A DNA stretch of 14,515 bases from DATJWY01 sp035500775. Its GTDB lineage: Bacteria > Pseudomonadota > Alphaproteobacteria > Acetobacterales > Acetobacteraceae. This document shows positions 6,788 to 13,535 of the stretch, in pieces (position 1 is the stretch's first letter; each line of letters opens with the position of its first letter). Made by a program: the position numbers and the translations under genes. Where the stretch lies: NCBI GenBank assembly GCA_035500775.1, contig DATJWY010000248.1, positions 1-14,515 of the forward strand, written 5' to 3'. The notes under the pieces were generated by a model. The model was not told the origin of the DNA. It saw only the letters and a list, made by a program, of their open reading frames with translations, and did not search any database.

Positions 6788-6998
6788 GGTTCCCTCCATT
6801 GTTTTTGCGTTCTTGCCTTCAAGCATAGCCTGGGGCTAAACAGATGCAAGCCGCGTTTTCGAAAACGGGGACTGGACTGTAGAAAAGCCAATAAAAACAA
6901 CGCGTCAAAAAAATAATCCAGCATACCGCACTCACAATCATTGGCCGGATCGTTCAGGAACGGCGCCCGCCAGGCGCCGCACAGGGGAGGAAAATGGC
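6788..6998. promoter_or_regulatory. Divergent control region of the beta-oxidation cluster
   Basis: This noncoding region is the most AT-rich part of the window around 6880-6920. For the SDR run, a candidate promoter on the minus strand is TTGCAT (6844-6849), a 16-bp spacer and TATGCT (6822-6827), which would place the transcript start just ahead of the ribosome site. For the plus strand the A-rich stretch contains AATAAT (6912-6917), but no good -35 partner. A strong ribosome site, GGGGAGG (6984-6990), closes the region. The palindrome at 6854-6867 abuts the candidate SDR promoter. The promoter elements are tentative. Confidence 0.5.
6854..6867. promoter_or_regulatory. Candidate operator: perfect 14-bp palindrome
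   Basis: CGTTTTCGAAAACG reads identically on both strands and lies in the divergent promoter region, 4 bp from the candidate SDR -35 hexamer. An AT-rich perfect dyad in otherwise GC-rich DNA at this place is what a TetR-type operator would look like. Which protein binds it, probably the window's double TetR, is inference. I see no second copy in the window. Confidence 0.5.
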
Positions 6999-7046
6999 AT
7001 GAGGCAGGGCCGAACCATGGGCATGCGCGCGGGGGGCTCCGGCTGA
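6999..7046 (+). CDS. 15-codon leader micro-ORF overlapping the MaoC start
   Basis: ATG 6999 opens a 15-residue frame (MRQGRTMGMRAGGSG) that ends at TGA 7044-7046. Its stop shares the A of the MaoC start codon (TGATG). The strong ribosome site GGGGAGG (6984-6990) is correctly spaced for this ATG and too far from the MaoC ATG, which has no clear site of its own. This arrangement would allow translational coupling. Another start at 6994 in a different frame gives only two codons. The peptide itself resembles nothing I know. Confidence 0.35.
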   Translation: MRQGRTMGMRAGGSG

Positions 7047-7492
7047 TGCGCGAGGTCGCCTATGCCGACCTTCCCGCGCTCGCCGGGCAGGAAATCGGCG
7101 TCTCGGACTGGGTCGAGATCAGTCAGGAGCGGATCGACCGCTTCGCGGATGTCACCGAGGACCGGCAGTGGATTCACGTCGATGTCGAGCGCGCGCGACG
7201 TGAGGTCGGCGGCACGGTCGCGCACGGATTTCTCACCCTGTCGATGATTCCGGTGCTGTCGCAAGGGACCTGGCGCATCGAAGGCGTGTCCCGCAGCCTC
7301 AATTATGGCTGCAACAAGCTGCGCTTTACGGATGTCGTGCCCGCTGGCGCGCGGATCCGGATGCGTAATGAATTGCTTTCGGCTGAGCCGAAGACGGGCG
7401 GCCTGTTGCTGACGAGCCGGTACACGATCGAGGTGGAGGGCAAGGAGCGGCCCGCTTTGATCGCCGAGTGGCTGGCGCTGGTATTTCCCTGA
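7046..7492 (+). CDS. MaoC-like (R)-specific enoyl-CoA hydratase
   Basis: This 148-residue protein has the hot-dog fold of MaoC dehydratases and PhaJ-type hydratases, which add water to trans-2-enoyl-CoA to give (R)-3-hydroxyacyl-CoA. The hydratase-2 motif is intact: FADVTEDRQWIHVD (33-46) with catalytic Asp39 and His44, followed by VAHGFLTLSM (58-67). ATG 7046 was chosen because the protein starts like its family members (MREVAYADLPALAGQEIGV) and any in-frame upstream start would add an unrelated tail. The start overlaps the stop of a 15-codon frame. It is the first recognised gene of the plus-strand run, 94 bp ahead of the FadJ-type fusion gene. Confidence 0.9.
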   Translation: MREVAYADLPALAGQEIGVSDWVEISQERIDRFADVTEDRQWIHVDVERARREVGGTVAHGFLTLSMIPVLSQGTWRIEGVSRSLNYGCNKLRFTDVVPAGARIRMRNELLSAEPKTGGLLLTSRYTIEVEGKERPALIAEWLALVFP

Positions 7493-7502
7493 GTGTCACG
7501 GT

Positions 7503-7535
7503 GGCGGAGGAGCCGGGGTCATCCCCGCTTCCGCC
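7503..7535 (+). repeat. Nested hairpin between MaoC and fusion genes
   Basis: The outer arms GGCGGA (7503-7508) and TCCGCC (7530-7535) enclose CGGGG/CCCCG (7514-7518 / 7523-7527) with loop TCAT. It lies 11 bp past the MaoC stop and well ahead of the next ribosome site. No T-run follows, so it is more likely an mRNA-stability or processing element than a terminator. Confidence 0.4.
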
Positions 7536-7586
7536 GCCGGCAAAGATGGCCGGCCACCCGGTCCAGAATAATAACGAGGAGGACTC

Positions 7587-9674
7587 ATGAGCACTCGCTA
7601 CGATGTTCACGGCCGCGTCGCCGTGATCGCGATGCATAATCCGCCGGTAAACGGTCTCGGCCATGCGCTTCGCAGCGGTATTGTCGAGGGCGTGCGCCGT
7701 GCCGAGGCGGACCCGGCCGTGGCGGCGATCGTGCTGATCGGCACCGACCGCGCTTTCTCCGGCGGCGCCGATATCCGCGAGTTCAACACGCCGCTCGCCT
7801 CGGCTGAGCCCAACCTTAACACCGTGATTTATCATATCGAGACGGCGCGTAAGCCGGTGATCGCGGCGATCAGCGGCGTCGCCATGGGCGGTGGACTGGA
7901 ACTCGCGCTTGGCTGTCATTTCCGCGTGGTCCGGCCCGGAACGCAGATCGCGCTGCCCGAGGTCAAGCTCGGCATCCTTCCCGGCGCCGGCGGCACGCAG
8001 CGCCTGCCGCGCGTGGTCGGCGCGGAGACGGCGCTCAACATGATCGTCTCCGGCGCCCCCGTTCCGAGCGAGGCGCTGAAACAGACGAAGCTGTTCGACA
8101 GCTTCATCGAAGGCGACCTGCTGGAAGGGGCGCTGGCCTTCGCCGACATGGTCGTCGCGGAGCAGCGGCCGTTGCGGCTGGTGCGCGATCTGCCGGTCGA
8201 GCTCCCGAAGGCGGAAGCATTCTTCCTGTTCGCGCAGAACGGCATCCAGGCCGCGTCGAAGAACTATCCGGCGCCGCTCAAATGCCTGGAAGCCGTGCGT
8301 GCCTCGGTCGAGCAGGATTTCGATGCCGGGTTCAAGGTCGAGCGCGACGCCTTCACGTATCTCGTGAACACCGATGAATCGAAGGCGCTGCGGCATGTGT
8401 TCTTCGCCGAGCGCGCCGCCTCCAAGATCCCGGACGTTCCGGAAACGACGCCGGTGCGGGAGATCCGCAAGGTGGGCGTGATCGGCGCCGGCACGATGGG
8501 TTCAGGTATCGCCATCAACTTCCTCAATGCCGGCATTCCGGTCACTCTCCTCGAAACGTCGCAGGCGGCGCTCGATCGTGGTCTCGCCGGGATCGCCAGG
8601 ATCTATGCCGACAACGTCGCCAAGGGCCGGCTGAAGCCGGAAAAGGCGGAGGCGACCAAGGCGCTGCTCACCCCGACCCTGTCCTATGACGATCTCGGCG
8701 ATGCCGACCTCGTCATCGAGGCGGTGTTCGAGGAAATGGGCGTCAAGGAAGCGGTGTTCGGCAAGCTCGACCAGGTCTGCAAGCCGGGGGCGATCCTCGC
8801 TTCCAACACCTCCACGCTGAACATCGACCGCATCGCGAGCTTCACCGCCCGGCCGCAGGATGTCATCGGGCTGCATTTCTTCAGCCCCGCCAACATCATG
8901 AAGCTGCTAGAGGTCGTGCGCGGCGCACAGACCGGCAAGGACGTGCTTGCGACCGCGATGCGCCTCGCCAAGACGATCCGGAAAACCGCTGTCGTCGCCG
9001 GTGTGTGCGACGGCTTCATCGGCAACCGCATGATCAACGCCTATGGCTATCAGGCGCAGCTGATGCTGGAGGAAGGCGCGAGCCCGGCGCAGATCGACGG
9101 CGCCATCGAGCGTTTTGGCTTCGCCATGGGGCCGATGCGGATGAACGACCTGGCCGGCGGCGATATCGGCTGGGCTATCCGCAAGCGCCATTATGCCGAG
9201 GATCCGCAAAGCCATCGTCTGATCATCGCCGACCGGCTGTGCGAGTTGGGGCGGTTCGGCCAGAAGACCGGCGCCGGCTATTACCGCTACGTCAAGGGCA
9301 ACCGCGAGGCGCTGCACGATCCGGTGGTGGACGAGGTGATCGCCGCCGGCCGCGCCGAACTCGGCATCGTGCCGCGCACCATTTCGGATCGCGAGATTGT
9401 CGGGCGTTGCATCTATGCGCTGGTCAATGAGGCCGCGCATATCCTGGAGGAAGGCATCGCCCTGCGCGCCTCCGACATCGATCTCGTCTATCTCACCGGT
9501 TACGGCTTCCCCGCGTATCGCGGCGGCCCGCTCTTCTACGCCGATCAGGTGGGGCTGATGAACGTCATCCGCACGATGGAGGGCTTCGCCGCGCGCGGCG
9601 GCGTCGATGCCGCGTTCTGGCAGCCCGCGCCGCTGCTCGCGCGCCTCGCCGCTGAGGGCAAGACGTTTAACTGA
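7587..9674 (+). CDS. FadB/FadJ-type enoyl-CoA hydratase / 3-hydroxyacyl-CoA dehydrogenase
   Basis: This 695-residue fusion catalyses hydration of 2-enoyl-CoA and NAD-dependent oxidation of (S)-3-hydroxyacyl-CoA. The N-terminal crotonase domain (about 1-190) has FSGGADIREF (57-66), catalytic Glu105 (GGGLELAL) and Glu125 (LPEVKLGI) with the usual 20-residue spacing, and PGAGGTQRLPR (132-142). The NAD-binding domain begins with VGVIGAGTMGSGIA (296-309). The dehydrogenase pair is His430 (GLHFFSPAN) and Glu442 (KLLEVV), and the C-terminal helical domains include GFIGNR (476-481). The length fits the family (about 700). ATG 7587 has the strong site GAGGAGG upstream. It sits between the MaoC hydratase and thiolase genes, as expected for one catabolic operon. 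It may belong to the peroxisomal-type or FadJ branch; I did not separate these. Confidence 0.94.
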   Translation: MSTRYDVHGRVAVIAMHNPPVNGLGHALRSGIVEGVRRAEADPAVAAIVLIGTDRAFSGGADIREFNTPLASAEPNLNTVIYHIETARKPVIAAISGVAMGGGLELALGCHFRVVRPGTQIALPEVKLGILPGAGGTQRLPRVVGAETALNMIVSGAPVPSEALKQTKLFDSFIEGDLLEGALAFADMVVAEQRPLRLVRDLPVELPKAEAFFLFAQNGIQAASKNYPAPLKCLEAVRASVEQDFDAGFKVERDAFTYLVNTDESKALRHVFFAERAASKIPDVPETTPVREIRKVGVIGAGTMGSGIAINFLNAGIPVTLLETSQAALDRGLAGIARIYADNVAKGRLKPEKAEATKALLTPTLSYDDLGDADLVIEAVFEEMGVKEAVFGKLDQVCKPGAILASNTSTLNIDRIASFTARPQDVIGLHFFSPANIMKLLEVVRGAQTGKDVLATAMRLAKTIRKTAVVAGVCDGFIGNRMINAYGYQAQLMLEEGASPAQIDGAIERFGFAMGPMRMNDLAGGDIGWAIRKRHYAEDPQSHRLIIADRLCELGRFGQKTGAGYYRYVKGNREALHDPVVDEVIAAGRAELGIVPRTISDREIVGRCIYALVNEAAHILEEGIALRASDIDLVYLTGYGFPAYRGGPLFYADQVGLMNVIRTMEGFAARGGVDAAFWQPAPLLARLAAEGKTFN

Positions 9675-9683
9675 ATTTGAAGG

Positions 9684-9756
9684 CGAGGGGCGCTCCCTCC
9701 GTGACCATTCCATCGCTCCCGCGGAGCGATGGAACCTTTGGTCACTCCGCCCCTCG
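9684..9756. repeat. Three-tier 73-bp hairpin after the fusion gene
   Basis: Three stems nest around one centre: CGAGGGGCG (9684-9692) / CGCCCCTCG (9748-9756), GTGACCA (9701-9707) / TGGTCAC (9739-9745) and the 12-bp TTCCATCGCTCC (9708-9719) / GGAGCGATGGAA (9723-9734) with loop CGC. It starts 10 bp past the fusion-gene stop. The perfect nested complementarity is far beyond chance, and the structure probably acts in the RNA as a stabiliser or terminator. Confidence 0.75.
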
Positions 9757-9762
9757 ACAGAG

Positions 9763-9855
9763 CCCGCTGGGGCCTTGAGGCCCCAGACCCCCGGTTCGTT
9801 TGGCAAAGGGGTCTGGGGCCGGCGGTCCCAGTGGGGTCCAGGGGCAAGCCCCTGG
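9763..9855. repeat. Composite GC-hairpin repeat before the thiolase gene
   Basis: The first 31 bp (9763-9793) are identical to 14298-14328 and form the stem CTGGGGCC (9767-9774) / GGCCCCAG (9779-9786). The right arm plus its flank, GGCCCCAGACCCC (9779-9791), pairs equally well with GGGGTCTGGGGCC (9808-9820), so the two folds are mutually exclusive. A third hairpin, CCAGGGGC (9838-9845) / GCCCCTGG (9848-9855), is the core also found at 13-36 and 11140-11163. The repeat ends about 50 bp before the thiolase start. Confidence 0.75.
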
Positions 9856-9907
9856 TCTTCACCCATAAGCGCGCCGGGCGTTCGCCGTCCGGCACCAGGA
9901 GATCGCC

Positions 9908-11086
9908 ATGACTGAAGTCGTGATCGTTTCCACCGCCCGCACCGCCCTCGCCAAATCCTGGCGCGGCGGCTTCAACATGACGCATGGCGCGACGCTCGCC
10001 GGCCATGCGATCCAGCACGCTGTCGAGCGCGCCGGCGTCGACCCGAACGAGATCGAGGACGTGCTGTTCGGCTGTTCCCTGCCGGAAGGTTCCACCGGCA
10101 ATGACGTGGCGCGCATGGGCGCGCTCCGCGCCGGTCTGCCGGTGACTGTCGCCGGCGCCACCATCAATCGCTTCTGCTCATCCGGCCTGCAGGCCATCGC
10201 CATGGCGGCACAGCACATCATCGCCGAGAAGGCGCCGATCATGGTGGCCGGCGGCGTGGAATCGATTTCCACCGTGCAGTCGAGCCTGAACACGACCTAT
10301 CTGCAGGAGGAATGGCTGGATCAGCACAAGCCGGAAGTCTATTGGTCGATGCTGCAAACCGCCGAGACGGTCGCGCAGCGCTACAAGATTCCGAAGGAGG
10401 CGCAGGACGAATACGGCGTGCGCAGCCAGCTACGCGCCGCGGCCTCGCGGCAGGCGGGATTGTTCCGCGACGAGATCGTGCCGCTGACGACGGTGATGGG
10501 CGTCGCCGACAAGAAGACCGGGGCGCTCGGCACGAAGGAAGTGACGGTTGCCGAGGATGAGGGCATCCGCGCGGACACCACGCTCGAAGGCGTGCGCAAG
10601 ATCCGCAGCGCCGCGCCGGGCGGGGTGATCACCGCCGGCAATGCCAGCCAGTTCTCCGACGGCGCGTCCGCCTGCGTGCTGATGAGCAGCGCCGAGGCGG
10701 CGCGGCGGAACATCAAGCCGCTCGGCATCTTCCGCGGCTTCGCGGTCGCCGGCTGCGAGCCGGATGAAATGGGCATCGGCCCGGTCTTCGCCGTGCCCAA
10801 GCTCCTGAAGCGGCATGGGCTCCGGGTCGAGGACATCGATCTCTGGGAGCTGAACGAGGCGTTTGCCGTGCAGGTGCTCTATTGCCGCGACCGGCTCGGC
10901 ATTCCGGATGACAGGCTGAACGTCAATGGCGGGGCGATCGCGGTCGGCCACCCGTATGGCGTCTCCGGCTCGCGCCTGACCGGGCATGCGTTGCTGGAGG
11001 GCAAGCGCCGCGGCGCGAAGTATGTGGTCGTGACCATGTGCGTCGGCACCGGCATGGGCGCGGCCGGCTTGTTCGAGGTCGCCTGA
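9908..11086 (+). CDS. Thiolase (acetyl-CoA C-acyltransferase)
   Basis: This 392-residue enzyme is of the thiolase family, which cleaves 3-oxoacyl-CoA with CoA to acetyl-CoA and a shortened acyl-CoA. The nucleophilic Cys90 is in TINRFCSSGLQA (85-96). NEAFA (316-320), GHPYGVSGSR (347-356, His348) and the second catalytic Cys378 in VTMCVGTGMGAAG (375-387) are all present. The length is typical. ATG 9908 is preceded by AGGAG at the right spacing. It lies 233 bp downstream of the fusion gene, separated by a heavily structured region, so its expression may be uncoupled from the upstream genes. By context it acts in degradation; whether it prefers short or long 3-oxoacyl-CoAs cannot be told. Confidence 0.94.
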   Translation: MTEVVIVSTARTALAKSWRGGFNMTHGATLAGHAIQHAVERAGVDPNEIEDVLFGCSLPEGSTGNDVARMGALRAGLPVTVAGATINRFCSSGLQAIAMAAQHIIAEKAPIMVAGGVESISTVQSSLNTTYLQEEWLDQHKPEVYWSMLQTAETVAQRYKIPKEAQDEYGVRSQLRAAASRQAGLFRDEIVPLTTVMGVADKKTGALGTKEVTVAEDEGIRADTTLEGVRKIRSAAPGGVITAGNASQFSDGASACVLMSSAEAARRNIKPLGIFRGFAVAGCEPDEMGIGPVFAVPKLLKRHGLRVEDIDLWELNEAFAVQVLYCRDRLGIPDDRLNVNGGAIAVGHPYGVSGSRLTGHALLEGKRRGAKYVVVTMCVGTGMGAAGLFEVA

Positions 11087-11163
11087 GGGGCGGAAGCCCC
11101 CCGCGAACGGATCGGGGTCCGGGGCCGTACGGCCCCGGCGGGGTCCAGGGGCGGCGCCCCTGG
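11087..11163. terminator. Triple GC hairpin between convergent thiolase and eutC
   Basis: Three hairpins follow one another: GGGGC/GCCCC (11087-11091 / 11096-11100) immediately after the thiolase stop, CCGGGGCC/GGCCCCGG (11119-11126 / 11131-11138), and CCAGGGGC/GCCCCTGG (11145-11152 / 11156-11163), whose end lies 2 bp from the eutC stop. The last is preceded by GGGGTCC and is a copy of the dispersed repeat core. The convergent position fits bidirectional termination, though there is no T-run. Confidence 0.6.
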
Positions 11164-11165
11164 CC

Positions 11166-11930
11166 TTACCCTTGAATCGCTGCGGCGTTCGGTCCGCTCT
11201 CCAGCGCCACCGGCGCGTCCTCCTTGAGATCGACGCCGGTGAGCCGCCGCCGTGCCGCCTCCGTCATCAGCCACACCAGCTTGTCGGCGGCGACGTCATA
11301 GCTCAGTCCCTCGGGGTGGATGTTGGAGAGGCAGTTGCGCTCCGAATCCACCCGCCCGACATGCGGCTCCCAGGTGAGATAGACGCCGAGGCTGTCCCGC
11401 ACCGAAAGCCCCGGCCGCTCGCCCACCAGCAGCGCGCAGAGCTTCGCCCCCAGCGCCTCGCCGACCTCGTCGCCCAGCGCCACCCGCGCCTCCCGCGCGA
11501 GCACGATGGGCGCGATCTTCCAGCCATGCAGCCGGGCGAAGCAGGCTTCCAGCATCGGCACGGCGTGGCGGTTCACCGCCGCGGCGGAGAGCCCGTCCGC
11601 CACCACGAACACCACGTCCCATTCGCCGCGTTCGAGGTGCGGCAGGCAGTCCGGCGCGAGCCGCCGCCCGAGATCCGGCCGGCGCAGATAGGTGGTGCGG
11701 TCCGTCGCCCGCGACCGCACCTCGATCACCGGGCGCGGCGCCAGGGCCTCCGCGATGGCACCGAAATCGGCGGCGCCATGCACCGCGTCGCGGGCGCGGG
11801 CATGGGCGAGCATCAGGTCGAGCAGGGCAGGGGTCGGTACCGCGTCGCCCACGCGCCCGAGGCCGATGCGCGCCCGCGTGCTGGGGCGGAAGCGCGCCCA
11901 GGGATCAAAGCCGTGGCCGGAGCCGCTCAT
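11166..11930 (-). CDS. eutC: Ethanolamine ammonia-lyase, small subunit
   Basis: This 254-residue protein is the small (beta) subunit of adenosylcobalamin-dependent ethanolamine ammonia-lyase, which with EutB converts ethanolamine to acetaldehyde and ammonia. Recognisable family segments are FRPSTRARIGLGR (14-26), a VVADGLSA stretch, GERPGLSVRDSLGVYLTW and the C-terminal ERNCLSNIHPEGLSYD, which contribute to the cobalamin site and subunit interface. It is shorter at the N-terminus than the about 295-residue enteric protein, as is common outside enterics. ATG 11930 was chosen because it overlaps the eutB stop (TGATG) and starts the conserved region; an upstream in-frame start would run back inside eutB. 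It is translationally coupled to eutB. Identification is firm. Confidence 0.94.
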   Translation of the reverse strand: MSGSGHGFDPWARFRPSTRARIGLGRVGDAVPTPALLDLMLAHARARDAVHGAADFGAIAEALAPRPVIEVRSRATDRTTYLRRPDLGRRLAPDCLPHLERGEWDVVFVVADGLSAAAVNRHAVPMLEACFARLHGWKIAPIVLAREARVALGDEVGEALGAKLCALLVGERPGLSVRDSLGVYLTWEPHVGRVDSERNCLSNIHPEGLSYDVAADKLVWLMTEAARRRLTGVDLKEDAPVALESGPNAAAIQG

Positions 11931-13324
11931 CACGCGGCATCCTGCGCGAGGAGGCGGCGCATCGGCCGGCCGGAGGGCGCGGGCGGCGGCAGGCGCCCGG
12001 TCGTGTCCGCCATCTCCATGCGTTGCAGCCACGCCTCGAATTCCGGCGCGGCCCGCTTTCCGAGCAAATGCCGCAGCGACAGGATGTCGTGGAAGGAGAG
12101 GCTCTGGTAGTTCAGCATCACGTCATCCGCGCCGGGCACGCCGATCAGGAAGTTCACCCCGGCGACGCCGAGCAGCGTCATCAGCGTGTCCATGTCGTCC
12201 TGATCCGCCTCGGCATGGTTGGTGTAGCAGGCGTCGCACCCCATCGGCAGGCCGAGCAGCTTGCCGCAGAACACGTCCTCCAGCCCCGCCCGGATGATCT
12301 GCTTCGAATCGTAGAGATATTCCGGCCCGATGAAGCCGACGACGGTGTTGACCAGCAGCGGCGCGTAGACCCGCGCCACGCCATAGGCCCGCACCTCCAG
12401 CGTTTGCTGATCGACGCCGTGATGCGCCCCGGCGGAGAGGGCGCTGCCCTGGCCGGTCTCGAAATACATCACGTTGTCGCCGACCGTGCCGCGCTTCAGT
12501 GACAGCGCCGCGTCCCGCGCCTCGCCCAGGATGGCGAGGTTCACGCCGAAGCTCGTATTGGCGTCCTCGGTGCCGGCGATGGACTGGAACACCAGGTCCA
12601 CCGGCGCGCCGAGGCCGATCGCCTCGACCGTGTTGGTGACATGGGTGAGCACGCAGGATTGTGTCGGGATGTCGAACCGCTCGCGCAGCTCGTCCAGCAT
12701 GTGCAGCAGGGTGACGCAGGAGCGGACATTGTCCGAGGCCGGGTTGATGCCGATGACGGCATCGCCCATGCCGAACAGCAGCCCGTCCAGGATGGCGCCG
12801 GCGATGCCGACCGGGTCGTCGGTCGGGTGGTTCGGCTGCAACCGGCTGGAGAGGCGGCCGGTCAGGCCGATCGTGGTGCGGAAGGCGCTGACCACGATGC
12901 ATTTGGCGGAAACCGCCATCAGATCCTGGTTGCGCATCAGCTTGCTGACCGAAGCCGCCATTTCCGGCGTGATGCCTGGGGCGAGGCGGGCGAGGGTCTT
13001 GCTGTCGGCTTCGTAGGACAGCAGGAAGTCGCGGAATTGCCCCACCGTCATGTGCGCGATGGGCGCGAAGGCGGCTTCGTCATGCGTGTCGAGGATCAGC
13101 CGCGTCACCTCATCCGTCTCGTATGGCACCACCGGGTGTTCCAGCAGGTCGCGCAGCGGCAGGTCGGCGAGGGCCAGCCGCGCCGCGACCCGGCGTTCGT
13201 CGGTCTCGGCGGCGAGGCCCGCCAGCTCGTCGCCCGAGCGCCGTGGCGTGGCGCAGGCCAGCAGGGCGCGGAGATCGTCGAAGCGGTGGCGTTCCTGGCC
13301 AACCGTATGGGTGTAGCTCGGCAT
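11930..13324 (-). CDS. eutB: Ethanolamine ammonia-lyase, large subunit
   Basis: This 464-residue protein (E. coli EutB is 453) is the catalytic TIM-barrel subunit that binds ethanolamine. The substrate-binding residues known from the E. coli enzyme are all present: Arg161 and Gln163 (SSRLQPNHP), Asn194 (GINPASDN), Glu289 (YFETGQGS) and Asp364 (GCDACYTNH). The enzyme therefore looks functional. The C-terminal tail after about residue 440 is Pro/Arg-rich and longer than usual. ATG 13324 has no obvious ribosome site. A possible promoter on the minus strand is TTGGCA (13414-13419), 17 bp, AATGCT (13391-13396). No eutA reactivase, transporter, aldehyde dehydrogenase or shell-protein gene is in view, so this is the minimal cytosolic type used to obtain nitrogen and perhaps carbon. 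Confidence 0.96.
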   Translation of the reverse strand: MPSYTHTVGQERHRFDDLRALLACATPRRSGDELAGLAAETDERRVAARLALADLPLRDLLEHPVVPYETDEVTRLILDTHDEAAFAPIAHMTVGQFRDFLLSYEADSKTLARLAPGITPEMAASVSKLMRNQDLMAVSAKCIVVSAFRTTIGLTGRLSSRLQPNHPTDDPVGIAGAILDGLLFGMGDAVIGINPASDNVRSCVTLLHMLDELRERFDIPTQSCVLTHVTNTVEAIGLGAPVDLVFQSIAGTEDANTSFGVNLAILGEARDAALSLKRGTVGDNVMYFETGQGSALSAGAHHGVDQQTLEVRAYGVARVYAPLLVNTVVGFIGPEYLYDSKQIIRAGLEDVFCGKLLGLPMGCDACYTNHAEADQDDMDTLMTLLGVAGVNFLIGVPGADDVMLNYQSLSFHDILSLRHLLGKRAAPEFEAWLQRMEMADTTGRLPPPAPSGRPMRRLLAQDAA

Positions 13325-13535
13325 CAGAGGTGGCTCGCGGCTAAGGGGAGCGTGGGCGCGGGACGGTGGGGCCGTGCCGACCCCGGGTCAAGCATTCCTG
13401 CTGGTATCGTTCTTGCCAATGTCCCTGTTGGTATCGTTTTTGCAATCATCTTCACAATTGCCGTGCAATTTCCATTCCAGCGGGCGCCTCTCCGCGCCCC
13501 GGGCCGTAAACTTCCTCTTCGTGGAACCCAGCCGC
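13325..13535. promoter_or_regulatory. Divergent region between eutB and the amidotransferase-like gene
   Basis: These 211 noncoding bp include a locally AT-rich patch (about 13400-13480) where both promoters should lie. The best candidate is the minus-strand TTGGCA (13414-13419) with AATGCT (13391-13396), which would serve eutBC. For the plus strand, TTGCAA (13440-13445) with TGCAAT (13464-13469), spacer 18, is a weaker candidate. A two-copy 27-bp direct repeat overlaps the eut candidate. Confidence 0.4.
13393..13446. repeat. Two-copy 27-bp imperfect direct repeat
   Basis: The two copies share GGTATCGT (13403-13410 and 13430-13437) at an offset of 27 bp and match at about 20 of 27 positions, including the flanking TTGC. 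They lie side by side upstream of eutB and could be paired binding sites for a regulator. With only two copies, chance duplication is also possible. Confidence 0.45.

Noticed and set aside
6788..6826. Earlier ATG (6826) as the SDR start
   Set aside because: No ribosome site precedes it, it would overlap the candidate -10, and GGAGGG directly precedes ATG 6787, where the conserved fold begins.
6854..6867. The palindrome as an SOS (LexA) box
   Set aside because: The alphaproteobacterial LexA site is the direct repeat GTTC-N7-GTTC, which is not present here.
6941..7045. In-frame TTG 6941 as an upstream MaoC start
   Set aside because: The extra 35 residues resemble no MaoC N-terminus, and the region looks like promoter and leader sequence.
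11931..12032. Upstream in-frame start for eutC inside eutB
   Set aside because: The TGATG overlap and family alignment support ATG 11930; the extension is an out-of-frame reading of the eutB end.
11166..13324. An ethanolamine-utilisation microcompartment locus
   Set aside because: No shell-protein, aldehyde dehydrogenase or eutA gene is visible; only the two lyase subunits are present.
13374..13535. GTG 13374 giving a longer amidotransferase-like protein with a hydrophobic N-terminal stretch
   Set aside because: The apparent hydrophobic segment is translated from the repeat-bearing intergenic region, and the conserved fold starts at ATG 13536.
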